A stretch of 64,000 nucleotides of DNA from Streptomyces roseirectus (lineage in GTDB: Bacteria; Actinomycetota; Actinomycetes; Streptomycetales; Streptomycetaceae): the NCBI RefSeq assembly GCF_014489635.1, contig NZ_CP060828.1, positions 3,076,001 to 3,140,000 of the forward strand, given 5' to 3'. The notes beneath the pieces were generated by a model. The model did not search any database. It was not told the origin of the DNA and was given only the letters and a program-made list of their open reading frames with translations. The first letter of the stretch is position 1. Each line of letters opens with the position of its first letter. Shown one piece after another: positions 1 to 10,086 of this stretch. The translations under genes and the position numbers were made by a program.

Positions 1-3000
1 ACCTTTCCAGTGAAAGACTTACCTCCGATTGAGTACGGTTCAAGAGATCCTTCAAGCTTCCCTTGGCGCCACAGTTGAACTATTTCTTCTCGCTGGGCAG
101 CCGATATGTCAGTCTTCATTACCTGCTCGGCCACACGACTATCTTCCCCGTAAGTGGCACTTCCCTCCAAGAGTCCAGCCGCCCACTTAAATCCGATCAC
201 TCGAAGATCGTCACTCCCTCCTCCGAGAATCGCATCACCCGGATTACATTCCAGCAGCACGGGCTGTCCGGCACACTTGCGAGCCTGTAGATAATCAGGA
301 TGCGCAACACCCGGCGGAATATAGGGAAGATACATGGGAGCTGGTCCAACGACAGGTCCGGGCGACGTCACACCGCACTGGATTCTCGGAACGCAGCTCG
401 TCCCGCTTGGTGCGTTACTCCCGGAGGAAGTTCTTGAACCACTGCTGGCTGTACCGCCCTGGCCTCCGCCGCCTGTTCCAATCTTTCCCCTTCCGTTGCC
501 CTTGGCGGGGGTTGGTCGGGGCGGGTGGTTCTGCTTGACCTCGTCGATATTGCCGCCGTTGGCAGTGCAGTCGATGTAGTAGGAGCAGTTGTCGATCTTC
601 AGGCCGGTGGGGTCGCTGAAGGTGACGGGGTTGTTGCCTGCGTAGCTGTAGCCGTTGAGGGTCTGGGGGTTGGCCGGGTCGAGGACGGGGTCGACGCTGA
701 GGAACTGGCCGGTGATCGGGTCGTATTGGCGGGCGCCGATGTGGGTCAGGCCCGTCGTCACATCGCGGGTTTTGCCGAGGAAGCCCTTGTCGTTGGGCCA
801 GGGGCCGAAGACGGGAGTGCCGCGGTCAGCGCCGAAGGGGTTGGTGTACCGCTTGGTGAAGGTCTGGGCAGTGTCGGGGTTGAGGACGAGGGACGAGGTG
901 CCGTGGTGGTCGGCGGTGAGGTAGGTGAGTTTGTCGGTGCCGGACTCGTTCGAGCGCAGGGCCGCGGTCACCGAGCCCGCGGAGTAGGTGCGCTGGGCCC
1001 AGACGGTGCCGTCGGCGCGGAGGTGGAGTTCCGTGGCGCCGGTGTAGAGGACGCGTTCGCCGTTCTGGGTGGCGCGGATGAGGAGGGTGTTGTCGGCGGA
1101 GTAGAGGTAGTCCGTCGAGACGCCGTTCTCGGTGAGCTTGTTGAGCTTGCCCTCGGGGGTCCAGGTCAGGTCCTGGGGCTTGCTCACGCCGGGACGCTTG
1201 AGGGTGTTGCCCGCCGCGTCGTACGTGTACGTCTTCTGCGGGGTGGCGCAGTCGGTGCCCGTCGTGGTGCCGGTGAGGGTGTGGGGCTGGGCCGTCTTGG
1301 TGTAGCAGTAGGTGGTTTTGGTGTCGCCGGTGCTCTTGTGGACGGTCTCGCTGGTGCGCTGGCCGGCGGTGTTGTAGGTGTAGCTCGACCAGTACGGGGC
1401 CGGGCCCGACAGGTTGGCGGCGCTGCGGGTGTCCGCGCAGTTCTGCGAGGTCGGGGTCCATGCCTCGGTGAGGCGCTGGTAGCCGTCGTAGGCGAAGCAC
1501 TGGGTGTCGGCGGTGCTGGAGCCGCCCAGGAGGGTCGGGTCGCTGATCTTGGTGACGTTGCCGGTCTGGTCGTAGGTGTAGTTGAGGTCCTGCAGCATGT
1601 ACGGGTGGGTCTGGTCCGTAACGTTGCTGCGGGTCAGGCGACCGGTGCCTTCCTCGTAGACGTTGGTGACGTAGGTGTTCTTCAGGTCGGGGGAGCCGGT
1701 GCCCAGGGTGACCTGCTGGGGCTGGGCGGTCGCCGAGTAGGAGACGTCCCGGAGGTAGCCGGTGGCGCCGCCGACGGACTTGACGTTGCCCAGGTCGTCG
1801 TAGCCGTAGCCGATGATCTCGGACGGCAGGCCGCCGAGGGCGGGTTCCCGGGTCTGCTGGAGGGTGCCGTCGAGGTTGTAGTACGACTCGAAGGTCAGCT
1901 TGGCAGGCTGCTTCGCCGTCACAAACGGGTCCGTGGCCGGGAGTTGGAGATCTGTGCTGGTGGCGCGGCCGAGGGTGTCGTAGGCCGTGACCGTCTGGCT
2001 GTACGCGGCGCCCGTCTTGCCGCCGACGTAGCGGGTGGAGGAGGTGGGCTGGCCCTTGAGGAGGGTGTCGTAGGTGTAGCCGGTGAGCTGGTTGGCGTCG
2101 GTCCGGGTGCCCTTCCAGGTGCCGGTGACGCGGCCCAGTTCGTCGTAGCCCGTGAGGATCGACGTGTTCGTGGAGTCCGTCGCCTTCGTGGGGCGGTCGA
2201 GGACGTCGAACTCGACGCTGGATGTGCCCTTGTCCGGGTCGGATGCCTTGGCCTGGCGGCCGAACAGGTCGTAGGTGTACGTCCAGGTCGTGTTGTCGGG
2301 ACCAGTGAGTGTCTTCTGCTTGCCGTCGAGTTCGTAGGTCGACTTCGTCGTGGTGAACGCGGCTCCCGGGCCGGATCCGTACGCCGCGTCGGCCGGGCTC
2401 GTGCCGGCGTACGTGCGGGTCTCCGTCGTCTGACCGCGTACGTCGGTGATCACACGCTTGGCGGAGCCGCCTTCGAGCGCGGTCGTGGCGACCGAGTCAC
2501 CGGTGTAGCTCGTCGCGGTGGACCACTTCTGGACGCCGAAGACGTACAGCGTGCTGGTGGTGGCACGGCCCGCGCCGTCGAAGACGGTTCGGGTCTGGAC
2601 GGGCGACCCGCCGTACTCGACCCGCTTGTAGATGCCGTCGGGTGTGGCGGTGGATTCGAAGGCTTCCGCGTACGACTCGTAGGCGAGGCCGCGTGTGTCG
2701 TAGCGCGTGTCCGTCAGCATCCGGCCGCCCTGCGGGGTGGGCGACTGGGTCTGCAGGGGGCGCAGGAGGGCGTCGTAGAGGGCGTAGCTGGTGTTGTAGG
2801 TGTCGCCGTCCCGCTTCAGGGTCGACGTGGAGACCCAGGAGGGGGTGCCGGTGTTGAGCTTGTAGTCGAACTTGTAGCTCGGGACCTGGCTGCTGCTGAC
2901 CCGGTTGGGCAGCCACACCTGGGTAAGGCGGCCGAGAGCGTCGTAAGAGCTCTCCGTCTTCTTCGAGTTGGGGTCGTACACGCGCAGGGTGAGGCCGCGG

Positions 3001-6000
3001 CGCGGGTCGAGGAAGCTGGTGGTCTTGTACTGCTTCGCGTTGGCCGTGACCGTCCGGGTCAGCGGGCCCGCGTCGGCGGGGGTGTACGTGGTGGTGTTGG
3101 CCACGGTGCCGGATGCATCGCTGACGGTGAGGGGGCGGCCCAGGGTGTCGTACGTGGTGGTGGAGAGCTTCTGCCAGCCGGAGGGGGCACGGTCGCCCGT
3201 TGCGGCGTAGCCGGTGGCGCGGCCGGTCCAGGTCGGCAGGCCCTTGGTCGGGGTCTGGTCGGCGGACCAGGTGGCCGCGTTCGCCGTGTCGTAGACGGTG
3301 GCGACGTCCGACAGGACGTCACCGCGCGCGGGGGCGGTCGGGCTCATGGACGTCGGGAGGCTCAACGCGCTGTCCGCCGTCGCGCAGGTACGGCCGACCG
3401 TGCGCGCCCGGGAGACGAGGGACGTGAAGCTCCCGCCGCGTGCGTACCAGGTGCGGGTGCAGGTCTCGTCGCCGTCCTTGGCGGCGTCGCCGGAGTCCTC
3501 GGCGGTGACCGGCATGCCGTAGCTGTCGAACGTCGTGGTCGTCTGGCGCTTCCGCCACGTCTGGGGGACCGTCAAGTACGTGTAGGAGTACGCCTTTTCG
3601 GTACGGACATAGCGGGCGACGTGGGCCGTCGCGTCGGGGGCGGTCTGGGTGGCGGTCTGCTTCGACCACGGGTCGTTCGCCGATGCGGAGACGGCGGTGT
3701 TGCCGTCGTAGGTGACCTGCTGGCGCAGCTGGCCGGCGAACTCGTTCGTGTCGGTGACCGTGGGCACGCCCAGGGCGGGTGCCGGCAGCGGGGCGAGGGA
3801 GACGGACTTGGTTGTGCCGTCCTTGTTCTTGTCTCCGTCCATGCCCTGGAAGTAGAGGGAGACGGTGCGGGAGCGGGTGACGTCGGTCGCGCCGGTCCAG
3901 GCGGTGACCTGGCGGTAGCCGCGCCAGTCCGACCAGGTCCGCTCGTCCTTCGGGGTGAACGGGTCGTCGCTGTGGTGCCAGGCGGCGCCGCTGTAGGAGT
4001 AGGCGTGCTCGACGGCCTCGTTGTTGGCGGCCGGGTCAGAGACCGTGACGGCCAGGACCCGGTACTTGTGGAACCAGTCGATCGAGGCGTTCTCGGCTCC
4101 GTTGATGTGCCAGAACTGGGGGTAGCAGGAGCGGGTGTTGGTGTCCGGGGCGGCGTTCAGGACCTCGCTGCGGACGCACTCCTGGCCCGAGAGGGTGACG
4201 CGGGTGATCGCGCCGGTCTCCGAGGTGATGGTGGAGATGCGCGGCAGGGACAGCGGCAGGATGTTGTCGGTGGCGTCGACCCGGTTGGGCAGCATTCCGT
4301 ACGTGAAGCTGATCGGGTTGAGCCCGATGGCGCTGTCGCCTGCCCTACCGGTCCGCTTCAGGGACGTCAGGGTGAGGACCCGGTCGGAGGGGTCGGCCAG
4401 GTCGCCGGACTGCAGGTACTTGCCGGTGAAGGCCCAGGAGTCCACGGCGTCGTAGCCGGCCGAGGTGGCGTTGTACGAGAACGTGTTGATGCCGGTGAGG
4501 CGCTTGCGGGAGAAGAAGGACGGACCGGCGGAGTTGCACTCGTCGTCGTCCTTCGAGCAGATCGCGTCGAAGGGGACGTCCGGCCACCTGTCGGCGGTGT
4601 CCTTGGTCAGGCTGGAGCAGTCCGCGTCCGTGCAGCGCTCGGCGTAGTCGAAGTCGACCTTGGCGTCGGCCTTGTCGGTGAACAGCGCGTCGGCGCGCAG
4701 GCCGTACTCGATGCGGTCGAGGTAACCGCCGCGGGTGTAGAGGGAGTTGGCCGTCGTCGACTTGTTCTTCTTGTAGTAGTTCGACTCCTTCGTGTACCAG
4801 TACGTGGCCGCGTTGCCGCGCGGGTCCTCGACGTAGTCGAGGTTCCAGCGCCACGCCTGCGTCAGCGCCCGGTCCGCGAAGGCGCTCCCCTGGTCGTAGC
4901 CGGGCTCCTTCTCGTCGTCACCGAACACCGCGACCGTGGCGACCGAGTTGGTGCGCTGGGCGCCGGCACCGGACAGCTTGTTGAGGCCGAACTCGTAGGT
5001 GGTGCCGTCGCCGGTGACGACGGTCCAGTGCTCGCCGTCGTTGTCGTCGTTGTCCGCGCCAAGGGTGCGCGTCACCTTGGAGGCGTCGTCGTCCTCCAGG
5101 CGCCAGACGCTGGTCTTGTCGTCGTCGGAGACCTTGACCAGCCGGCTGGACTTGCCGTTCAGGACCAGGCGGGCGTTGTCGTACTTCCAGCACAGGTCGT
5201 GGACGTCGTCGTGGCCGTCTTCGTCGCAGGAGCCGTAGGTGCGCTCGATGTAGGACTCGGTGAGGTTGAAGCCCTCACCGACCGAGGTGCCCTGGTTGTT
5301 GGTGGTCGCCGTGCGGCCGTCCACACTCCCCGAGTCGTACGACAGCGACAGCGGAGGCACCGGGCCCGCGGCGGCGGGCGGCAAGGTGAAGCCGTACGAC
5401 CAGGTGAAGGCCCCCGAGTTGCCGCCGGCCTGCCAGGACGAGGACTCCGACAGCGGGGTGGCCGAGTAGTCGCCGCCGCCCTTGGGCGACTCGCCGGCCC
5501 CGGCCGAGGCGGCGGTGACCGCGAGGACGGTGGCGGTGGAACCACTCGCCAGCTGGGTGGACGTCCCACCCGGAGCAGCGGCGAGGCGTACCTTCGCCGA
5601 GACCGTCCGGTCGGCGGTGTCGTTGTCGGAGGGGAGCGGAGTCTGGGTGCGGCACTCGGGCTTCAGCGGCGTCGTCAGGACACAGGCCGGCAGCTGCACC
5701 ATGCGCAGGCGCTGCGACCAGTTGCCGCCGACGGCCGAGGCGAAGTCGCCGTAGTCGACGCTGACCTCGGTGTTCGAGGCGGTGTCGGACTCGGCGGTCA
5801 GCACAACGCCGATGATCCCCGCGTCACGGGCGGCCTTCTGGTCGAGGACCGTCACACGGGCCTTGCCGTCGGCCGACGGGGCCAGGGTGACCGGGAGACC
5901 GCTCGGCTCGACGGCGGTCTCCTTGCCCCGGGTAAGGGTGAGCGTCGACTCTCCCTCACCCGGCCAGGTGGCCTTGTGACCGGAGCGGGCACGCTCCGCC

Positions 6001-6257
6001 TGCGCGGCGTTGGCCTTGACGTCCTCCGCGACCTTGCGGCGGGCCTCCTTCGCACCGGGGCCGTCGAAGTCCTTGAACTTGCCCTGCCTGGTCTTGGGCA
6101 CGTCCGGGCGCCCCAGACCCTGCGGACCGGCCGCCTGCGCGACCTGCGCCACACCCAGGGGCACGACGAGCGCCAGAGCCAGCGACTGCCCGAGCAGCCG
6201 GCCGGTGCGGCGTCTCCCCCCACCCCGTCTTCTTGAAGTGCCTATGCCAAAGCTCAT
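1..6257 (-). CDS. Secreted RHS/YD-repeat polymorphic toxin, 3' end cut by window edge
   Basis: The minus-strand frame is open from the ATG at 6257 to the window edge, so at least 2085 residues are visible and the C-terminus is missing. The N-terminus (MSFGIGTSRRRGGGRRRTGR) is an Arg-rich n-region followed by a hydrophobic stretch, a signal peptide. Next come an SpvB/Rhs-type N-terminal part and long runs of YD repeats forming the RHS shell. The core ends with the RHS motif DPTGL near 612-640. After it are a Gly/Ser-rich linker (about 400-480) and a tip with no Hint domain in view. GC drops clearly in the last 300 bases, as is typical of exchangeable toxin tips. It lies 106 bp downstream of the LamG gene, probably in one operon. 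Tip activity is unknown; an immunity gene is expected just beyond the edge. Confidence 0.9.
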   Translation of the reverse strand, partial: MSFGIGTSRRRGGGRRRTGRLLGQSLALALVVPLGVAQVAQAAGPQGLGRPDVPKTRQGKFKDFDGPGAKEARRKVAEDVKANAAQAERARSGHKATWPGEGESTLTLTRGKETAVEPSGLPVTLAPSADGKARVTVLDQKAARDAGIIGVVLTAESDTASNTEVSVDYGDFASAVGGNWSQRLRMVQLPACVLTTPLKPECRTQTPLPSDNDTADRTVSAKVRLAAAPGGTSTQLASGSTATVLAVTAASAGAGESPKGGGDYSATPLSESSSWQAGGNSGAFTWSYGFTLPPAAAGPVPPLSLSYDSGSVDGRTATTNNQGTSVGEGFNLTESYIERTYGSCDEDGHDDVHDLCWKYDNARLVLNGKSSRLVKVSDDDKTSVWRLEDDDASKVTRTLGADNDDNDGEHWTVVTGDGTTYEFGLNKLSGAGAQRTNSVATVAVFGDDEKEPGYDQGSAFADRALTQAWRWNLDYVEDPRGNAATYWYTKESNYYKKNKSTTANSLYTRGGYLDRIEYGLRADALFTDKADAKVDFDYAERCTDADCSSLTKDTADRWPDVPFDAICSKDDDECNSAGPSFFSRKRLTGINTFSYNATSAGYDAVDSWAFTGKYLQSGDLADPSDRVLTLTSLKRTGRAGDSAIGLNPISFTYGMLPNRVDATDNILPLSLPRISTITSETGAITRVTLSGQECVRSEVLNAAPDTNTRSCYPQFWHINGAENASIDWFHKYRVLAVTVSDPAANNEAVEHAYSYSGAAWHHSDDPFTPKDERTWSDWRGYRQVTAWTGATDVTRSRTVSLYFQGMDGDKNKDGTTKSVSLAPLPAPALGVPTVTDTNEFAGQLRQQVTYDGNTAVSASANDPWSKQTATQTAPDATAHVARYVRTEKAYSYTYLTVPQTWRKRQTTTTFDSYGMPVTAEDSGDAAKDGDETCTRTWYARGGSFTSLVSRARTVGRTCATADSALSLPTSMSPTAPARGDVLSDVATVYDTANAATWSADQTPTKGLPTWTGRATGYAATGDRAPSGWQKLSTTTYDTLGRPLTVSDASGTVANTTTYTPADAGPLTRTVTANAKQYKTTSFLDPRRGLTLRVYDPNSKKTESSYDALGRLTQVWLPNRVSSSQVPSYKFDYKLNTGTPSWVSTSTLKRDGDTYNTSYALYDALLRPLQTQSPTPQGGRMLTDTRYDTRGLAYESYAEAFESTATPDGIYKRVEYGGSPVQTRTVFDGAGRATTSTLYVFGVQKWSTATSYTGDSVATTALEGGSAKRVITDVRGQTTETRTYAGTSPADAAYGSGPGAAFTTTKSTYELDGKQKTLTGPDNTTWTYTYDLFGRQAKASDPDKGTSSVEFDVLDRPTKATDSTNTSILTGYDELGRVTGTWKGTRTDANQLTGYTYDTLLKGQPTSSTRYVGGKTGAAYSQTVTAYDTLGRATSTDLQLPATDPFVTAKQPAKLTFESYYNLDGTLQQTREPALGGLPSEIIGYGYDDLGNVKSVGGATGYLRDVSYSATAQPQQVTLGTGSPDLKNTYVTNVYEEGTGRLTRSNVTDQTHPYMLQDLNYTYDQTGNVTKISDPTLLGGSSTADTQCFAYDGYQRLTEAWTPTSQNCADTRSAANLSGPAPYWSSYTYNTAGQRTSETVHKSTGDTKTTYCYTKTAQPHTLTGTTTGTDCATPQKTYTYDAAGNTLKRPGVSKPQDLTWTPEGKLNKLTENGVSTDYLYSADNTLLIRATQNGERVLYTGATELHLRADGTVWAQRTYSAGSVTAALRSNESGTDKLTYLTADHHGTSSLVLNPDTAQTFTKRYTNPFGADRGTPVFGPWPNDKGFLGKTRDVTTGLTHIGARQYDPITGQFLSVDPVLDPANPQTLNGYSYAGNNPVTFSDPTGLKIDNCSYYIDCTANGGNIDEVKQNHPPRPTPAKGNGRGKIGTGGGGQGGTASSGSRTSSGSNAPSGTSCVPRIQCGVTSPGPVVGPAPMYLPYIPPGVAHPDYLQARKCAGQPVLLECNPGDAILGGGSDDLRVIGFKWAAGLLEGSATYGEDSRVAEQVMKTDISAAQREEIVQLWRQGKLEGSLEPYSIGGKSFTGK

Positions 6258-6363
6258 AGTTCTTGTCCCCACCCAGTTGTGCTGAAAAGTCGTCAACGTG
6301 GTTGTGTCTGCCGCGTCCGCCGGTGGGGGCAGCCTCAGAAGGGCTGTCCCCACCGGCATACGG

Positions 6364-9300
6364 TCAGTCGCCCACGGTCTCTTCGATCTGTTCGAAGCCG
6401 CCCATCGCCCCGGCCCACAGCCTCACCTCGGCGATGTGACCGGGCACGTAGTGCTGCCACGTGCCGCCCGTGAACCCCTTGCCGACCGCGAAGTCGCCGG
6501 AGCCGACCTGGGCGGTGAACGCCTTGGCGTCGTCGTTCTGGACAGCGCCGAGGTAGAGGCTGATCGTGCCGTCGGAGGCGTTGTGGACGCCGGTCAGCCG
6601 GACCCTGCTGTCCAGGACGGCGCTCTCCGTCGAGTCGACCGTGGTGAACGTCTTGCCGTCCGCGCCGAGGCGGCCGAAGCGCCAGAAGCCGACGGGGACG
6701 GTCTTCTCCGCCGCCGCTTCCTCGTTCCACACGGTTTCCTTGCCGGTCAGCTCGTACCAGAAGCCCCAGGACGATCCGTCCGCGGTGCGCTGTCCGAGCA
6801 CCTGGCCCTTGTAACCGACGCCCTTCGCCAGGAGTGCGTCGCCGTCCAGCGCGACCAGGGTCGTCGCGGTGAACGAACCGGAGTCGTCGACCACCGGACC
6901 GGCCGTCGTCGCCGCCGCGTCGGTGCCGTTGAGGACGACGGACTCGCCTTCCAGCTTCGCGCCGCCGCTCAGCGTCAGCGACCTGCCGTAGCCCGACGTC
7001 GTGTCCGCGACGGTCGTGCCGCTGCCCCGCTCCGCCGACCAGTCCGCCACCAGCTCGGCCCCGTTGAAGTCCGCGCTGGTCTTCAGCAGCGCCTCGTCCG
7101 CGATCTGCTCGTCCGTCAGCGCGGACTGCCAGGTCGCGGCCTCGTCGACGGAACCGGGGAAGTAGTCGGTGTAGGTGTCACGCCACAGCGCCCGGCCGAT
7201 CTGCAGCGGCCCGCTCGCGGCCCAGGACGGTGCCACCGGATCGCTGCCCTGCAGCTTGCCGTTGACGTACAGCCTGATCTCCTTGACCGACGCGTCGTAG
7301 ACCATCGCCAGATGGGTCCACGCCCCGGCGACCGCCGGCTGCTTGGCCACCACCGTCTGCTGGCTGATGTTGCCGTTCGCGTCGTCGGTCGGCGACGTAC
7401 GGACCGTCCACGTGCCCACCGCGCTCTGGTAGGAGAGGTAGAAACCGCTGTAGTAGGCGCCTTCCTGCGCGAGCACGGTCTTGTTGCCGTCAGGCAGACC
7501 GTTCAGCCGCGCCCAGGCCGACACCGTGTACGAGGCACGCGTGTCGACGACCGGGGCACTGGTCGCCGCGTGACCCGCGGAACCGTCCAGGGCCAGGCCC
7601 TTGTCGGTCACCGGAGCCGTCAGCGCAGTACCCGATGCGTCACGCGTCAGAGTCCCGCGCCGCCCCCGGTCGTCCCGCGCCGCGCCTCCGGCGAGCGTCG
7701 CGTTCTGGGCACCGCCGTCCGCGGTGACCGCGTCGACCGCCGCCCCGCTCGCCTCGCCGAAGTTCCAGCGGCCCGTCCGCTGGTCGTCGTTGCTGACCAG
7801 GAAGTCGACCTGGTTGGTCGCGCCGATGCGCCCGCTGCCCACGTTGTCCTTGGCCCGCACCTGAAAGGTGAACGTCCCCGAACGCTTCGGCACCAGGCTC
7901 ACCTTGGCCGTCGAACCGCTCACCGCGGACCACGTGCTCGCCGTGGAGAGCTTGTACTCGTAGGAGACGACGTTCGTGTCCGCCGTGTTCGGCGCCAGCG
8001 AGAACGTCACCGCCTGGTCCGGACGGCCGGCGGCCACACAGGAGTTGGGCAGGCACTCGGAGTACGGACTGCCGATCGTGATCCGCGGGGCCTTCGGCGC
8101 CGTCGAATCGACCTTGAAGTAGCAGTACGCGGTCGTCTCGGGGCTCATCAGGTAGCTGGCGCCGTTGTTGTAGTACGACCAGCTCCAGGCGTGGTAGCGG
8201 TACAGCGTGCCGTCGGTCAGCTTCGACCACTTCAGCGCGACGGCGGCGTTGTCGGCCGCGTAGCCCGTCGAGGGGCGCAGCGAACCGTTGCCCGCCGTGG
8301 TGTCCGACCAGGTGCCGTCGGTGTTGCGGTGGTCCAGGTCGAAGTAGATCCGCAGCTGCGCGTCCTTCTCGCCGCCCGGTTTGGTCTGTGCCACGGCCCG
8401 CAGCGTCGGTTCGGGGTCGGAGACGACCGCCGGCTTCGTGATGTCCTTCTCGCACGCCGTGCCCGACCCCGTGGCCAGGCCCACGCCGGTCGGCCGGTCC
8501 GGGAGTCCCACGAAGTCGACGGCGAGCGTCGCGTCGTTCTTGAACCGCTTCCACGCCGACGGGTCCGACTCGTCGTGCGCCCGGACCTCCAGCGTCAGCC
8601 GGGAGAACTTCCCCGCCGCGAAGTCCGCGACCGTGGGCGTCAGGTTCTCCCACGACTGCTTCGGATCGTCGTTGAACTCGATCTGGGCGTTGGGAGAATC
8701 CGGATCGCACAGGGAACCGCGCCCGGCGGACACGTTCACGTCCACCATCCAGTCCCGTTCCTTGGGACGCGTCGCCCAGGTGGTGGCGGACGAGATGTTG
8801 TCGGTACGAACCAGGTCCACCACGCGCGGGGAGCACTGGAACGCCCACGGCTCGGTGATCCGGAACGTGGCGTCCAGGACCTTCTTGCCCTTCAGGCTGT
8901 CCGGCGCGAACTCGAAGTACAGCTTCTGCACATACCCCGGGCCGCAGTAGTACCCGCTCCAGGTACCGCACTTGCCGGCACCCTTGCCCTGGTTGTCGTC
9001 GCCGTTGTCCCACCCGTACGACTCGTAGCCGTCGCTGCGCAGGAGCGTGCGCTCCGACTCGCCCCAGGAGACGACCGGGTCGATGAAGACCGGGAACGAC
9101 GCTTTGTCGGTCCTGGTCAGCATGTCGCCGTCCGGGATGACCGAGAGGGAATCCTCGGTCACCTCGACGTTCATGCGGGCAACGGCATCGCCCTGGGCGG
9201 GCTCCAGACTCTTGCTGGAGAGGGCCTTGGCTGCAGGGGCGTCGAGTTCGGTGGCGTCGGCTGACGCCTCGGTCTCGGCGGCTGTCGTCCTCACCAACTG

Positions 9301-10086
9301 CGTCCGGGTCTCGGTCGTCGAGCCCGCGGAGTCCCACATGCGGGCGGGCGGCGCCTTGAACACGGTCTGGCCGTTGCCGTCCACGGCTATCAGGTTCTCG
9401 GCCGGGCCCTCGTGTACGTCCAGTCCCTCGGCCTTGAGCCCGAAGGTGAGCTTCTTCAGCTCCTCGGCCGCCGCGGCTTCGGGCGTCTTGACGACGAACA
9501 CCGGCTGGAAGCTCTCGGGGGTCGCGGTCACCTTCAGGTCGATACCCGGCAGCACCTCGGCATACAGGGCGCTGGGGCCGTCCAGCGTGGGCGTCGGAAG
9601 CGTGCCGGGCCAGCTGAGCTCCAGCGATCTGCCCTGATCCTCGATCCGGGCCAGGGGTGTCGTGTCCCCGCCCGCTGAAAGGTCGATCCGCACCGCCGCC
9701 GCTTTGGGTGACAGCGTGCCGTCCGACGCCTTCACCAACGTCGCGTCGGGTGCCTGCCAGCCGCCGCCCGGCTTGGCCACCCGGACCGGGACGATCGACT
9801 GTTCCAGCGTGAACGTGTATCCGTCCGGGTTCGCGAAGACCGTCGTCTGCTCGGTGCGTTCACCGGTGACCTCGACACGTCGGCCGGACTCCTGCGCCTT
9901 GGCCAGCGCCTCCTGCCCCTCGCTCAGCGGAGCCGGCTCGGAGTCCGTGCCGGACGCGGACGCCTGCGGCACAGGAAACGCCACGACAGTCAGGGCCATG
10001 CCAAGGACGACCGCAGCACCCGCCCCCCTTCGCCGCCCACGTCTCAGACGTCCGACCGTACCTCTGTCTCCCCACCCGAACCGCAT
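6364..10086 (-). CDS. Secreted LamG-domain protein associated with RHS toxin
   Basis: A 1240-residue exported protein. I chose the ATG at 10086 over one 48 bp upstream because GGGGGGCGGAG lies just before it and the product then opens with an Arg-rich n-region and a hydrophobic core ending near PQASASG, a good signal peptide. The first 350 residues contain a beta-rich region ending in FPVFIDP. Later parts carry Fn3-like strands and two concanavalin/LamG-type regions (about residues 820-1000 and 1040-1235). Such lectin-like proteins often sit directly upstream of RHS genes in Streptomyces and may bind glycans or help surface delivery; that role is inferred. The N-terminal third is recognisably similar to the FG-GAP protein at 45.8-48.9 kb. 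Confidence 0.88.
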   Translation of the reverse strand: MRFGWGDRGTVGRLRRGRRRGAGAAVVLGMALTVVAFPVPQASASGTDSEPAPLSEGQEALAKAQESGRRVEVTGERTEQTTVFANPDGYTFTLEQSIVPVRVAKPGGGWQAPDATLVKASDGTLSPKAAAVRIDLSAGGDTTPLARIEDQGRSLELSWPGTLPTPTLDGPSALYAEVLPGIDLKVTATPESFQPVFVVKTPEAAAAEELKKLTFGLKAEGLDVHEGPAENLIAVDGNGQTVFKAPPARMWDSAGSTTETRTQLVRTTAAETEASADATELDAPAAKALSSKSLEPAQGDAVARMNVEVTEDSLSVIPDGDMLTRTDKASFPVFIDPVVSWGESERTLLRSDGYESYGWDNGDDNQGKGAGKCGTWSGYYCGPGYVQKLYFEFAPDSLKGKKVLDATFRITEPWAFQCSPRVVDLVRTDNISSATTWATRPKERDWMVDVNVSAGRGSLCDPDSPNAQIEFNDDPKQSWENLTPTVADFAAGKFSRLTLEVRAHDESDPSAWKRFKNDATLAVDFVGLPDRPTGVGLATGSGTACEKDITKPAVVSDPEPTLRAVAQTKPGGEKDAQLRIYFDLDHRNTDGTWSDTTAGNGSLRPSTGYAADNAAVALKWSKLTDGTLYRYHAWSWSYYNNGASYLMSPETTAYCYFKVDSTAPKAPRITIGSPYSECLPNSCVAAGRPDQAVTFSLAPNTADTNVVSYEYKLSTASTWSAVSGSTAKVSLVPKRSGTFTFQVRAKDNVGSGRIGATNQVDFLVSNDDQRTGRWNFGEASGAAVDAVTADGGAQNATLAGGAARDDRGRRGTLTRDASGTALTAPVTDKGLALDGSAGHAATSAPVVDTRASYTVSAWARLNGLPDGNKTVLAQEGAYYSGFYLSYQSAVGTWTVRTSPTDDANGNISQQTVVAKQPAVAGAWTHLAMVYDASVKEIRLYVNGKLQGSDPVAPSWAASGPLQIGRALWRDTYTDYFPGSVDEAATWQSALTDEQIADEALLKTSADFNGAELVADWSAERGSGTTVADTTSGYGRSLTLSGGAKLEGESVVLNGTDAAATTAGPVVDDSGSFTATTLVALDGDALLAKGVGYKGQVLGQRTADGSSWGFWYELTGKETVWNEEAAAEKTVPVGFWRFGRLGADGKTFTTVDSTESAVLDSRVRLTGVHNASDGTISLYLGAVQNDDAKAFTAQVGSGDFAVGKGFTGGTWQHYVPGHIAEVRLWAGAMGGFEQIEETVGD

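Noticed and set aside
525..6236. Very long open frame on the plus strand (over 1900 codons)
   Set aside because: It is the high-GC complement of the RHS gene; its translation is low-complexity Val/Gly/Arg without domains, while the minus strand gives clear YD repeats.
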